From Muscardinus avellanarius (Eukaryota; Chordata; Mammalia; Rodentia; Gliridae): a stretch of DNA of 64,000 nucleotides. Where the stretch lies: assembly GCA_963383645.1 (NCBI GenBank), contig OY726567.1, positions 63,457,234 through 63,521,233 on the forward strand, given 5' to 3'. Below the pieces are notes generated by a model. It did not search any database, had not been told where the DNA came from, and worked only from the letters and a program-made list of their open reading frames with translations. The translations under genes were made by a program, and so were the position numbers. This document shows, piece after piece, positions 1 through 16,663 of this stretch (its first letter is position 1; the number at the start of each line of letters is the position of its first letter).

Positions 1-539
1 GAAAATAGAAGGATTGTAGGACTTAGAAACGATTCTCCATAAACAGATTGCTAAGCTGGTGTTTTAATACAGACTTGGGTGTAGAGTTGAAACTACTACT
101 ACTGTTAAGGGTTATCTGCTAAGGGTTTGGATTGTTGGAATATATAGGATTTGCTTTAGACCATCACCTTGTCTTAGAAAATGAAGAGTCCTTCTCTGTT
201 GTGTAATGAGAATTGACTTTATGCAAAGAGAGGTATAGCTTTTGTATCCAAGATACTTGGGGGAGATATCTAATCTCGCTCTTGGAATGTTCTGATCAAT
301 AGGAGTGTCTTTATTTGCCTGCCGGTTTTCATTATTGAATGTAATCTAAAAGTATGGTCTAGGGTGGATTCATTCGAGTCACCCCTCCATGCCAGTCTGG
401 TATGGAGCTGTATTTCTATTTTCTGTATTTCTATCTTTCTAATAAACTTCTTTAAATCTTCAAAAAAAAAAAAAAAGCCTTTGGACTGGACTGCATCAGT
501 TTTAGCCTCTGGAAGAACTCGGAGACTGAATTTTTATTT
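1..539 (+). other. Unassigned 5' flank, possible LTR or retroposed 3' end
   Basis: No gene is supported. An AATAAA signal at about 441 is followed by an A-tract at 462-475, which suggests the 3' end of a retroposed transcript or the polyadenylation region of an old LTR. No terminal repeats or target-site duplication were found, so the assignment stays open. Confidence 0.25.
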
Positions 540-762
540 ATTTATTTATTTATTTTTGTGTGTGTGGTACTGGGAATTGAACCCAGAGGCATTTTACCTC
601 CAAACTACCCCCCCCCAGCCCTATTTTATTTTTATTTTAAAACAAGGTCTTGCTAGGTTGGTGAGAGTCTCACTACTTCCTGAGTCTGTCCTTGAACCTG
701 TGATTTTCCTATCTTAGCTTCTCAAGTAATAGGATTGTAGGCGAATACCACCATGCCTGGCG
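540..762 (-). repeat. B1-dID-type SINE, old copy
   Basis: Read on the minus strand it has the order B1-like half, A/T-rich linker, ID-like half. On the plus strand this shows as GGTACTGGGAATTGAACCC first and ACCACCATGCCTGGC last. It is diverged and carries a C-run near 608. Confidence 0.8.
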
Positions 763-924
763 AGATGGAAGTTACTAATCTGACATCCAAAAGGGGCTGG
801 ATCTAAGGTTAGCCATGTGAGTCATATGTGATTGAATCCTAATAAAATAACAATGGACGCATATAAAAAAATAAGTTCTCTCTTCATGCATTTTCTTCCT
901 AATTCACTTTCGTGAATGGTTGCT

Positions 925-1361
925 TGTTGTGAGCTATCTTAGTCTACGCAATGAAGTCACCATTTTGAACCACCTTAGGTTCATAGGTACATAGTACATG
1001 TTAAGTGGAAATTGTCTGCAAGTATACAAACTTCCTTGGACCTGATGGGCCTGAAAGGTAGACTTTGATGACTTCCTGTTCTCCTTGAAGTGTTTTACCT
1101 TGCCTCTTCCTAAATCTAGCTCTCATTGACTTTTCCTAAAACTTAACTTGTAACCCTAAACTTAACTCATGGCCTCCTTGCCATTTACTTTGTTTAAATT
1201 TTCAATAAAAGAAAGGTGCTGACTGTAGGGGGCTGAGAGAGTTGCCTGGCATCTCCCCGGCCTACTCTGAATATTAAATGTTAAAAGGAATAATTTTGGA
1301 CCCAGAGTTGTTCATGCTAGGGACTTCAGCAAGCAGCAGCCGTGGCACCCAGACCATCACA
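925..1361 (+). mobile_element. Solo LTR, ERVK-like (class II), 437 bp
   Basis: It begins TGTTGTGAGC and ends ATCACA, and is flanked by a perfect 6-bp duplication, GTTGCT, at 919-924 and 1362-1367. A CAATAAAAG polyadenylation signal near 1203 sets plus orientation. Its 3' half matches the LTR at 5020-5370 closely, so the two belong to one family. A 6-bp duplication and TGTTG start are typical of ERVK/IAP-type elements. No internal viral genes are present. Confidence 0.85.
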
Positions 1362-1884
1362 GTTGCTAATATTTATATCTTGTCACTACCCGTTTGGATG
1401 TATGTTTGTATATGCATTTACCAAAGGATCTATCTGTAGACACAAAATATACATCTATTATGGTTTTTTTAAACACAAATGCAATCACATTCCAAAGAAC
1501 ATATTGGCTAACTTGACGCTCTTTTGACCTTAGATGATGTACTTTGAACATCTGAAGACTACTGACTGTAATTGATTAGAAAATATTTATTATATAAAAT
1601 TTTATTAGTTTATTGTGATACTTTAAAAATATGAAGTATATTTTTCACCATTGGAGGTTGAGAGAGAACCAAGTATTTAATCTGAAAAATGTCAAGGAAC
1701 CACACACTCATGTTCTTTTATTTGTGGAGGAGGAAAGACTGTGACTTTTAAAAGTATAGTCTCTATCTCTGTAAATTTGTTATCTGGAGAATGTTGTATA
1801 AATGTCATCATACATGGTGTAACTTTTGAATTTATATGTATTAGTGTAGGCCAGGGCTTGGGATCAGGCAGGAGGAATGTGGCT
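1362..1884. other. AT-rich non-coding stretch
   Basis: No gene, RNA or clear repeat seen. The short open frames on both strands around 1342-1551 overlap each other and have no recognisable domain. Confidence 0.4.
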
Positions 1885-3105
1885 CAACTTTTTATTTTTT
1901 AATAATGTGTTTTTATTGGTATATTATAATCTCACATCATAATGTAAATCTTGTTAACAATGATATATGTGCACACAGTACATGGTGGGTCCCTGCTCCA
2001 CTTCCCTATCTACCCTCTTCCCATTACAAAGTACTGAAATTGGTGATATATTCACAAGGTCAGTGGTAGTATTTCCATTAATGAACCTCAGTCTTCCACT
2101 TCCCCTCCCTATACCACCTCCCTGGCTCCACTGAGGTTTTTCTCCATTATTTGGAGTCCCTCTTGTATCCCAGTTACTCCTTAGCTTGAGCATATTAGAG
2201 AGAACTTATAATCTTTCACTTTCTGTAGCTGGCTCATCTCACTTAAGAAAATGTTCTCCTGGTCCTTCCATTTTCTTGCAAATGACATCATTTTGTTCTT
2301 CTTTTTTTTTTCTTGTGGTACTGGGATTGAACCTAGGGGTATTCTACCTCCGAGCTATACCCTCAACTCTATTTTTTATTCTTTATTTTTATTTTATTTT
2401 ATTTTTTGTGGTACTGGGGTTCCTGGAAACCCTGTCACCTCTGGATTACACTCCCAGACCTATTTTTATATTTTTATTCAGAAACAGGGTCTTTTAAGCC
2501 AGCAAGACTGGCTTTGAATTTGTGTGATCCTCCTGTCTCCACTTTCCAAGTGTGGGGATTACAAGCGTGCGCCACCTTGCCTGGCTTTTTTATTCTTGTC
2601 TCTAAGTTGTGGAGGGCCTCACTAAGAAGCTGAGGCTGGCCATGAACCTGTGATCTTCCTGTCTCAGCCTCCCAAGTACTGGGATTACAAGCATGTGCAA
2701 CCACACCTGGTTCAGTTCACCTGTTCTTTGTTGAGTAGAATTCCATTGTATGTATTTCCCATAATTTTGTAATCTTTTTATCTGTTGATGGACACCTAGG
2801 TTGGTTGTGCTGCTAGGTGAATTATGCTGCTATGAACCTGGGTATGCATATATTACTGTAGTTATTCTGATTTCAGTCCCTTTGGAAAGATACCCAGGAG
2901 TGTTATAGCCAGATCATATGGTGGATCCATTCCCAGTTTTCTGAGGAATCTTTGCACTGATCATAGCAGCTGAACTAGTTTACAATTCCACCAACAGTGT
3001 AGAAGAGTTTATGTTTCCCCATATCCTTGTATCATTTATTGTTATTTGACTTTTTGATGTTTACCAATCTGATTGGAGTTAGATGGAATCTCAATGTGGC
3101 TGTGG
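1885..3105 (-). mobile_element. L1 3' end (ORF2 C-terminus and 3' UTR), old
   Basis: The plus strand carries the reverse complement of the L1 tail. The order is 3' UTR (TTTTTATTGGTATATTATAA), then ORF2 C-terminal sequence around 2710-3100 (read as TGATGGACACCTAGGTTGG and ATTCCACCAACAGTG). It aligns in order with the L1s at 24, 28 and 49 kb. A nested SINE pair interrupts it at 2303-2712. It is the most diverged L1 in the window. Confidence 0.8.
2303..2712 (-). repeat. SINE inserted into a SINE
   Basis: An older B1-dID copy is split into 2303-2403 (ID half) and 2586-2712 (B1 half) by a second SINE at 2404-2585. The inner copy carries the 'GGTACTGGGGTTCCTGG' variant of the tail, while the outer carries the 'GGGATTGAACC' variant. 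The pair therefore orders the two subfamilies in time. Confidence 0.75.
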
Positions 3106-3651
3106 CTTTAAAATGTTATCACGAAAAAATGAAAAATAAGTAATTCCTAGTATTCAAAATATTATGAGGGATCATTGCAATTAATCTGTTCTATATCCTG
3201 ATTATGGTGTTGGCCATATAAATCTACACATGTGATAAAATTGAATAGAGTTAAGTAAACATGCTCACACAAATGAGTGTGTATAATTTAGTAAATCTGA
3301 ATAAGGGTTGTATCATTGTCATTTCTCTGGTGGCGACATTGTCCTATAATTATATAAGATGTTAAGAGAACCTGGATGACTACCTGTGTGCTGTCTTTTT
3401 TTTTAGCAACTGTATATGACAATCTATAGTTGTCTTCAGAAGTAAAAAAGTATACTTATAAACAAAATATGTGTAATCAATGCAAAAAATATTTAATAAT
3501 TATGCACAAAGTCTAAGACTTCTGAGCCTATACACTCAGATGTGATTCTTCCTCAAGAGGGACACAGTCTCAGTTTAATCTATATCCTCTAGACTATTTT
3601 CAGTGTAACCATAGTTTTTTGTTTTTGTTGTTATTTTAAAAGAAATCAAGC

Positions 3652-3860
3652 TGGGCAGGGTGGTGCATACCTGTAATTCCAGTACTTGGGAGTCTGAGAC
3701 AGGAGGATCAAGGCCAACCTCAGCAAGTTAGTAAGACCCTCAGGAACTTAGTGAGAGCCTGTTTCAGGTTTAGCTCAGAGGGTGTAGCTCAAAGGTGTAA
3801 CTTAGATTGCTCCTGGGTTCAGTCCTTCGTACCAAATAAATAAAAATAAAAGGAATCATA
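3652..3860 (+). repeat. B1-dID-type SINE
   Basis: Begins GCTGGGCAGGGTGGTGC, has a GTGTAGCTCA-like ID box near 3783 and ends in an AAATAAATAAAAATAAAA tail. It contains a short internal duplication (AGTAAGACCCTC / AGTGAGAGCC). Confidence 0.75.
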
Positions 3861-4254
3861 CAATTAATAATACTCATACTTTTTTTTTTTCCTTCAAAGT
3901 GTCTGTGACACAAGGACAAAGGGCAAATGTACTCCTGGGTCTTAACTTAGTCACCAAAACAGCATTTCCCAGGCCCCCTCACTTGTTAGTTGCCATGATT
4001 TGTGCTTTCTTCTATTCTTTACCTATGTGCTTTTTTAACAGGTGCAGCAACTCATCCTTGTTACTAAGCAGAGATGTTTATACAGATGTAACATGGATAT
4101 GCAAAACTAACAGCTGGCTTCAGACTGAAGATTGAACTTACCTTTCCCAGAAGTTAAAGTGCTCTCATAGAAAAAGAAAAGGAAACAAAACAAAACAACA
4201 ACAACATTAAAAAAAAAAAAAAAAACCTGCTTTTTGGAATGTACTGCAAGCCAA

Positions 4255-4490
4255 GTAACATTCCTGAGCTCTCTCTTACCCCTACCACTCTTTACCAGGA
4301 TAAAACTACCTTCTCTTTTGTCGAGAGAGCCAGCTCGACTCTCTCTCAGCCAGTGCTGTGCCTCTTTCTGTTTGAGGAAGCAGTCCCAAATAGAGTCTTA
4401 TTCCCATCACAGGTGTGCCTCTGTCCAGTTCTTCCTATGAGAGCACAAGAATCCACTAAGTCTGTATCATTTGACACCCATGTGATTTTC
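4255..4490 (+). mobile_element. Diverged LTR fragment, paired with 7830-8030
   Basis: Positions about 4310-4470 share an ordered series of motifs with 7855-8010 (GAGAGCCAGC, CCAAATA, CTTATTCCCATCACAG-like, GAGCACAAGAA-like). Position and composition suggest the R/U5 end of an ERV LTR. Family and ends are uncertain. Confidence 0.45.
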
Positions 4491-5019
4491 TCCCTTTGAG
4501 GAAGGTGAGAGCTTGGGGCTTAATTGTTTTTCTACATATGGCTAACCAGTTTTTCCAACATCATTTGCTGAAAAGGCTATCTTTTCTCCAGTGTGTGCTT
4601 TTGTCACCTTTATCAACTGGTTATAAATATGAGGCTTTATTTCTACGTCTTTTGTTCCTTTGGCCGATGTGTCTTGTTTTTGTGCCAGTACCATGCTGTT
4701 TTTTATTACTGTCATTTTGTAGCATAGTTTGAAGTCAGGTATTGTGATGCCTCGAATGTGGTTCTTATTGCTGAGTATTAATTTGGGTCTTCTGGGTTTT
4801 TTATTTTTTCATGTGAATTTTATAGCTGATTTTTATTTCTCTAGATCTGTGAAAAATGATCATGGTACTTTAATAGGGATTGCACTGAATATATAGCTCA
4901 CTTTTGATCATTATTCTGCCTCTTTCTGTCTTGAAATCTTTTTAAAATTTCTTTCTTTAGTGATTTATAGTTTTTATTATAGAGGTCTTTTTTCTTTGTT
5001 GGTTAAGTTTACTCCTAAG

Positions 5020-5370
5020 TGTTGGGAGCCATCTAGACCCACACGGTGAGATTAACATCTTGAACCAACTCCAGCTGAGTATAAAGTGCCAGTTTGGTGG
5101 GATTTGGCCACAAGTGGACAAATTCCAAGGGACTGAAATATTTATCTTGCCCCTTGCTAAACCTAGCCTATAATCCTAAGCTTAACTCGTGACCTCCTTG
5201 CTGTTTGTTTTGTTTAAATGCTCAATAAAAGAAAAGTGCTAGCTATAGGAGGAGAGGAAAATTGCCTAGTTCCTCCCTGGCCAACTCTGATATTAAAAAT
5301 AATTTTGGATCCAGAGTTGATCATGTGAGGGACTTCACCCAGCAGCATCCCCAGCACCCAGACCAACACA
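5020..5370 (+). mobile_element. Solo LTR, ERVK-like, nested in L1, 351 bp
   Basis: It begins TGTTGGGAGCC and ends CAACACA. TCCTAAG occurs on both sides (5013-5019 and 5371-5377); joining the flanks restores the L1 sequence, which reads TTCCTAAGTATT in the copy at 50.29 kb. CAATAAAAG lies near 5222. It is the same family as 925-1361 but about 86 bp shorter. The repeated flank is 7 bp rather than the usual 6, perhaps because one base matches by chance. Confidence 0.85.
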
Positions 5371-5383
5371 TCCTAAGTATTCT

Positions 5384-5597
5384 TTTTTTTTTTTTTTTGC
5401 GGGTCTGGGGATGGAACCCAGGGGCATTCGATCTCCGAACTACACCCCCTGCCCTATTTTTTATTCTTTATTTTGAAACTGGGTCTCACTGAGTTGCAGA
5501 GGGCCTCACTAAGTAGCTGAGACTGTGAACCGCGATCCTCCGGTCTCAGCCTCCCGAATGCTGGGATTACAAGCATGTGCCACTGTGCTCGACATAT
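5384..5597 (-). repeat. B1-dID-type SINE ('GGGGATGGAACCC' subtype)
   Basis: The plus strand reads from the poly-T and GGGGATGGAACCCAGGGGC through GGGTCTCACTGAGTTGCAG to the TGGGATTACAAGC end. It sits directly after the LTR, inside the L1. Confidence 0.85.
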
Positions 5598-5758
5598 TTT
5601 ATTGTTTTTGAGATTATTGTAAGTGGAATAGTTTTATCAGCGGATTCATGATTGGTGTAAAGGAATGTGCTAATAATTTTTGCAAGTTGGCTACTTTGCT
5701 GATACTATTTATCACGTCTAGAAGTCTTCTGGTGGAAGATTTTTAAAAATCTAAATAA

Positions 5759-5932
5759 AGGCCGGGCGTGGTGGCGCACGCTTGTAATCCCCGCGCTTGG
5801 GAGGCGGAGACAGGAGGATCGCGCAGGTTCGAAGCCAGCTGTGCTGGCGTAAGAGACCCTGTTTCAAAAATATAAAATAGGTCTGGGATTGTAGCCCGGA
5901 GGAAGAAGGGCTTCCAGGAACCCCAGTACCAC

Positions 5933-5968
<36 letters not shown>
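5759..5968 (+). repeat. B1-dID-type SINE ('TTCCTGG' subtype), young
   Basis: Begins GCCGGGCGTGGTGGCGCACG and keeps many CpGs. It ends CCAGTACCACC plus an A-tail of about 33 bases. It is flanked by TCTAAATAAAG / TGTAAATAAAG in the L1. The intact CpGs and long tail suggest a recent insertion. Confidence 0.9.
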
Positions 5969-5970
<2 letters not shown>

Positions 5971-6060
5971 TAAATAAAGGATCATGTCATCAGCCAAAAA
6001 AGAAAATTTTAATTTTTCTTTCCTGATTTGCTTGCTTATTTATTTATTTATTTATTTATT

Positions 6061-6373
6061 TATTTTGGTGGTACTGGGATTCCTGGAAACCCTTCTACCT
6101 CCGGGCTACACTCCCAGACCTATTTTTTTGTATTTTTATTTGGAAACAGGGTCTCTTAAGCCAGCGAGGCTGGCTTCGAACCTGCGTGATCCTCCTATCT
6201 CTGCCTCCCAAGCGTGGGGATTACAAGTGTGGGCGCCACCACACCCGGCATCTTTCCTTATTTGTATTTCTTTGATTCCCTTCTTCTAGAGTCACTAAGT
6301 TGTTGCAGGTCTTCACTGGCCTCGATCCTCCTCTCTCAGCCTCCTGATCTCTAGGACTATAGGTATGCACCAC
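6061..6373 (-). repeat. Two minus-strand SINEs, one diverged
   Basis: A well-kept 'TTCCTGG' subtype copy spans about 6061-6250. It is followed by an older B1-half remnant (6260-6373) ending ATAGGTATGCACCACA. A TTTA microsatellite (6037-6064) precedes them. Confidence 0.75.
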
Positions 6374-6946
6374 AATCTTTGCACAGTCTTTCTCTATACT
6401 TTTTACCTTTTTCACAGCTGCATCTCTATGGGCCCCAATTTCACAGATGCTTTTTTGGCCAAATTGCAAGCCTCTAATGTGTCTTTTCTTTGCCTTCTCC
6501 TTCTAAACTTCATCTACATGGCTAAGAGTCAACAGACTATGCCACAAGCCACATATTTCCTTGTCTTGAGATATCCCCTATCAGACCAATCAGTCCATCA
6601 TCTTTAAATTCAATCTCACACAAAGTTTCAGGAGGAGGAGAGGGATGCAGATAATTTCATTGCCAGATGTAACAGGTATGGCCTCTACTCCATTTTCCTA
6701 TGAAGTCCTTTTACTCTCTTGAAATCTCATAAGCACAGTTTTTACCATCTGTCTTTCTGCCCGCCTTCCTATTGGCATTCTGGCCCTTCCAACTTTTTAG
6801 TAGGACAGAAGAAACAAAAGAAATATATAAAAAGGAGACATAAAGGGGAGAACAATGAAAATGTAACTTTAATATGGAAACCTATGGCAAAATTCCCCAG
6901 TACCCTTATTCCTCAAGCCAGGCCTGTTAGTCCCAAAAGTTTCTTT
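6374..6946. other. No feature recognised
   Basis: Short open frames on both strands lack domains, splice context or family resemblance. No repeat recognised. Confidence 0.4.
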
Positions 6947-7130
6947 TTTCTTTTTTTTTCTACAGTACTGGGGATTGAACCCAGGGGCATTCTACCTCCA
7001 ACTTACATCCCCGGCCCTATTTTTAATTCTTTATTTTGAAACAGGGTCTTACAGAGTTTCAGAGGACAGTTTCCTCCTGTCCCAGTCTCCTAGGTACTGG
7101 GATTACAAGTGTGTGCCCCCACTCCCAGCA
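6947..7130 (-). repeat. B1-dID-type SINE, partly deleted
   Basis: Plus strand runs from ACTGGGGATTGAACCCAGGG to GGGATTACAAGTGTG. The middle is shortened compared with full copies. Confidence 0.8.
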
Positions 7131-7338
7131 GTCCCAAAAGTTTCAGAGGAAATTAGAAGTCTTTACTCATTACCCTGGGCACTGCTGATTATCATTATCC
7201 TCAAAGGGGAATCTTTTAATCAGATAACAGAAACCAGAAAAGATCCAGAATTATGAGTGGATACCATACTAGGAACTTGCTTACAACACCTAGAAATATA
7301 AGTTTCCAACCTAGACATAGTTAAGGAAGAAGAGTAAC

Positions 7339-7749
7339 TGTTGGTCAAGGACATAGGTCATGCAAAAGAGAAATCTCCTTAGCCATCTTGTCTGTAAATG
7401 GCTAAATAAAAGTAATTTTCTTGGGCACTGTTTAGCTGTCCTGAAATAGTTAAAACAAGAGAAAAACCTCTTGAGAAGATATAGTGAAGGCCAGTTAGGA
7501 CCCCAGAGTTGACCAAAACACCCTAAATCATCTTATGCTTACAAGACTGATGTCTTCCTCAAAAATGGTGACGTCCTCACACATTCTGTCTGCCCTCACA
7601 AAGGTTACCTATAAAAGAAGAACCCTGTACTCCCAAACACATTGCTCATTTTTGAAGTAGCCAGCATTCTCTCTTGAATGTGTATTTTTTACTTTCTGAA
7701 ATAAATCTCTGTGTGTCTGACTGGTGCATGCTGAAATTATTTTCTGTCA
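7339..7749 (+). mobile_element. Probable solo LTR, 411 bp
   Basis: Starts TGTTGGTCAAGG and ends TTCTGTCA. The flanks AGTAAC (7333-7338) and CGTAAC (7750-7755) match at five of six bases. A TATA-like CTATAAAAG near 7609 and AATAAA at about 7701 are correctly spaced for a plus-strand promoter and polyadenylation site. The ends are less certain than for the other LTRs here. Confidence 0.6.
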
Positions 7750-7829
7750 CGTAACTCAAGGGCCCTGCTGATCCTGAATTGTGTTCTCCACTCCCACTGG
7801 AAACAGCTCTGGAACCTTCATAGCATCAA

Positions 7830-8030
7830 CCAGGAGTAAATCTAATTTTCACCTTTGCTCAGAGAGCCAGCCTGATGCTCTCTTGATCAGAGCTATGCCA
7901 CTTTCTTGCTCCAGCTAGACGTCTCAAATAATCTTGTTCTTATTACAGTTGTGCCACTGTCTGATTCTTGTTATGGAGAACACAAGAACTCAAGCTCACA
8001 TCATGTTCATTTTCGACCCACTGTACTGTC
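7830..8030 (+). mobile_element. Diverged LTR fragment, paired with 4255-4490
   Basis: Shares AGAGAGCCAGC, a CTTATTACAGTTGTGCC-like segment and GAACACAAGAACTC-like sequence, in the same order, with 4310-4475. Not obviously part of the 7339-7749 LTR. Confidence 0.4.
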
Positions 8031-8727
8031 CTCTAAGTGATGTTAGTGCCATAATTTAACTCTTCTACTGTTGAACATTTAGGTAACTGACAAACATATC
8101 TCTATCAATGGCTTTTTGTAGCAATACTTCTGAAGGCTGCTACAGAGAAGTTAAGTGTTGAATGTACTAATTTTACATTTCAATGTATATTTCTTTTTGC
8201 TGTCTAGAGTGACTAACCATTCCAGTTATGGGACATTTTAACATAATGTTTACAAGTGTTAGCTCTGGGCCAGACCACTGATGGATGCCTGTAATCCCAA
8301 CTATGACCACCAAGGTACTGGGAAGGAGGCACTACCAAAGATGGTATGGGAGCTCTACTGCCTCTTTTCCTATTCTTTATACTGTTCATCTCTTCCATTA
8401 GCCAGTTTGTAATAAAAGAGTAATCTCCTTTGTTTTAAACTGTGAAGCACTTTACTGAATACTGTGAACTGTTCTAGTAAATTATCAATCTCAAGGAAGG
8501 CATCCTGGGACCCTCTGGTTTACAGTTGGTCAGTCAGAACAGAGGAGGCCCAGTCACACTCACATGAGGTATTTCAGTTGGCAATGGGCAGCATATACCA
8601 CTGTCTATGATGGTTGCACAAATATGAAATTGCCTAATGACTCATTTCTAAGAGTCATTAAGCAACTCATGGCTGTGTATGTATACCCCTACCCCACAGA
8701 TGGTGTTTCTAGGTTAGCAAGATTTTA

Positions 8728-8730
<3 letters not shown>
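8031..8730. other. Mostly unassigned
   Basis: A faint B1-like remnant lies near 8266-8330 (GATGCCTGTAATCCCAAC). Nothing else recognised. The first coding exon of the downstream zinc-finger gene was looked for here and not found. Confidence 0.35.

Positions 8731-8824
<94 letters not shown>
8731..8824. repeat. Compound microsatellite (GT)n(GA)n(GACA)n
   Basis: About 24 GT units are followed by about 8 GA units and then about 7 GACA-type tetramers. It abuts the SINE at 8825. Confidence 0.95.
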
Positions 8825-8825
<1 letters not shown>

Positions 8826-9012
8826 CTGGGGATTGAACCCAGGATATTCTACCTCTGAGATATTCCCCAGCCCTTTTTATTTTTTGTTTCAAAAGAAGGT
8901 GTCGCTTGGTTGCTGAGTCTTGTTACATTGCTGAGGCTGTCCTCCAATCTGTGATCTTCCTCTTAATCCCCTAAGTCTTGGCATTACAGGTATGTGCCAC
9001 CATGTCCAGTGT
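8825..9012 (-). repeat. B1-dID-type SINE, diverged
   Basis: Plus strand begins CTGGGGATTGAACCCAGG and ends TGTGCCACCATGTCCAGT. Many substitutions. Confidence 0.75.
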
Positions 9013-9099
9013 AAGATTTCACTTCCGCTAACCAGAGAAACAAACTTCTGGTTAGATGAGTAAATGAATGACAATATACAATTATAGAATATTTTTTTA

Positions 9100-14443
<5,344 letters not shown>

Positions 14444-14585
14444 AAAAAAACTCATATATTCATTGTGGGACAGGGTTGAGCAGAAATTTCGAGTCCATTA
14501 TATGGGTGAAAAGTATATACTAAGACTGTAAATGTAGAAAATGGGAAAGCTCTGTGTACTCATCCTATAAAAATGTTGCATTCTT
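14444..14585 (+). other. ZNF350: ZNF350 3' UTR start
   Basis: Sequence directly after the stop; no AATAAA seen before the SINE at 14586, so the 3' UTR probably runs further. Confidence 0.5.
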
Positions 14586-14776
14586 CTTTTTTTGGTGGTA
14601 CTGGGGTTCCTGGAAACCCTTCTACCTCCGGGCTACACTCCCAGACCTACTTTTATACTTTTTTTATTTGGAAACAGGGTCTCTTAAGCCAGCGTGGCTG
14701 GCTTCGAACCTGCACGATCCTCCTGACTCCGCCTCCTAAGTGCAGGAATTACAAGCATGTGCCACCACGCCCGGCT
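14586..14776 (-). repeat. B1-dID-type SINE with perfect 16-bp target duplication
   Basis: AAAATGTTGCATTCTT occurs at 14570-14585 and 14777-14792. The element is the 'TTCCTGG' subtype with most CpGs intact. It lies in the probable 3' UTR of ZNF350. Confidence 0.95.
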
Positions 14777-15096
14777 AAAATGTTGCATTCTTACAGAGGC
14801 ATAATCTGATGTTAACCACTCAAACACAGATGTGGCAGTTGCTATTATGTAAATTAAGTGAATGAAGGAAACCTGAGTTTATGAAATAGTGAAAGTAAGT
14901 ACTGCAAGTGTTTAAATTAGCATCTGGAATGGTTCCATGAATGAAAAAACACATAAGGGATAGGTGATGGGAAAGGGTTAATATTGAATTTGTAAGATGG
15001 TAACATATTATCAATTTAGTTTCTTTAGAACAGTGTGATGGATTAATTAAAAACTAGACTGTATACTAAACACTTGGAACTTTATTTTATTTTACT

Positions 15097-15298
15097 TTGT
15101 GGGTCTGGGGATGGAACCCGAGGCATTTGACCTCCGAGCTACACCCCCTGCCCTATTTTTTATTCTTTATTTTGAAACAGGGTCTCACTACATTGCAGAG
15201 AGCCTTACTAAGTAGCTGAGGCTGTCCGCGAACCGCGATCCTCCAGTCTTAGCCTCCCAAATGCTGGGATTACAAGCGTGAGCTACCACGCCCGGCTG
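15097..15298 (-). repeat. B1-dID-type SINE
   Basis: GGGTCTGGGGATGGAACCCG to CACGCCCGGC. 'GGGGATGGAACCC' subtype. Confidence 0.9.
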
Positions 15299-15599
15299 AA
15301 ACTTTATATTATACTGAGGGACATATGAGTCAGTTTGTTCCTCTAACAGGTATGTGAAAAAATGCTTCCTTTGTACCTAGTCATTTTTCAGGAGCTGAAG
15401 TTATAGGTGTGAGTAAAATAAAAAAATCCATGGTCTCTTTGAGTGAACACTTGGTTATCTTCAGGTGGTATCTTTACACTTAATCTGATCTAGTTAGGAA
15501 TTGTAAACAGCTGCTTTAGGTGAAATGCATGTGAGTTGGCTGATGTAAGGGGACATAATGGTTTATTGTTCAAGGAGCATCTTATTTTACTTTTATAAT

Positions 15600-16095
15600 T
15601 TGTGACCCGGAGATTGAACCTAGGGGTACCCTACCATGGAGCTACACTCCCCTGTCCTTTTTATTTTTATTTTGAGACAAGGGTCCTACCTCAGCCTTAT
15701 GAGTATGGGGGATTATAGGCCTGCATAATTACACCCAGCTAAGGATTTTCTTTTTTGCTACTTAAATATTATAGAGCATAAATAAGTTATTTTTAATGCT
15801 AATGCCTTGTAGCTTCAAGAGATGATAAATTCCCTGATAGTTTTTTGGCTACTTAAATTTAAAATACAAAAAATTGAAAACAATTTAGAAATTCAAAGTT
15901 GGGCATGATGGTAAGTAATCCCATCCCTTAGGGGCTGAAACAGGAGGATTACAGGTTCGTGACTGGATCAGCAACTCAGCAAGCCTCTTAGCAACCTAGC
16001 AAGATTCTGCTTTACAACAAAAAATAACAAAAGGACCATGGGTTTAGCTTGGAGGTACAATGCCCCTGGGTTAAATCCCCAGTATAAAATATAGA
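15600..16095. repeat. Two old SINEs, opposite strands
   Basis: A diverged minus copy at 15600-15740 and a diverged plus copy at 15897-16095 (GTTGGGCATGATGG to CCCCAGTATAAA). 15741-15896 has no recognised feature. Confidence 0.65.
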
Positions 16096-16295
16096 TAAAT
16101 ACATAAAATCAGTTTCTCACTTGCACTAAGCCACATTTTAATTGCTCATTATTTCTATGTAAGCAGTGTCAGACAGCTCAGACAATGCCCAAAATAGACA
16201 ATGGGTACATTTTAACATTTCTGTCATCCTAGCAAGTTAGATTGGAAAGTGCTGGTTTGCATGATTTTTCCTGACACAGGAAAACAAAACTAATT

Positions 16296-16606
16296 TGTGA
16301 GAGTACTGAGATGCAGGCTCCTGCTTAAAGGGTTAACGAAGCAACTCTGGCTCCTGAGAAGCAGCTTGGAATGCCAGGCTGGGAGGCAAGCACACTTCCT
16401 CTAATCAGAGAGCTACAAGTTTTGCCAAGTTCCCTTGAAGGTCAGGAAGCAGCTCCAGACCTCTTTGCATGTTGTTCCCAGCCTAGATATCTCAGAAAAT
16501 TTTATTGGTATGATAAACAGCTTGAGATGTTACAAACGGTCACAGGTGTTCCTTGCTTCCATTTGTAAAACAAAAGAGTTGCTTTGAGATTAGTCCTTTG
16601 GCTTTA

Positions 16607-16663
<57 letters not shown>

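Larger units (their letters stand above)
4496..6025 (-). mobile_element. L1 ORF2 fragment, interrupted three times
   Basis: Plus-strand sequence at 4496-5019, 5598-5758 and 5969-6025 is the reverse complement of mid-ORF2. It aligns in order with 49.79-50.48 kb of the full-length L1 (for example CCAGTACCATGCTGTTTTT and GGATCATGTCATCAGC). It is broken by an LTR (5020-5370) and SINEs (5384-5597, 5759-5968). Frames are broken throughout. Confidence 0.85.
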
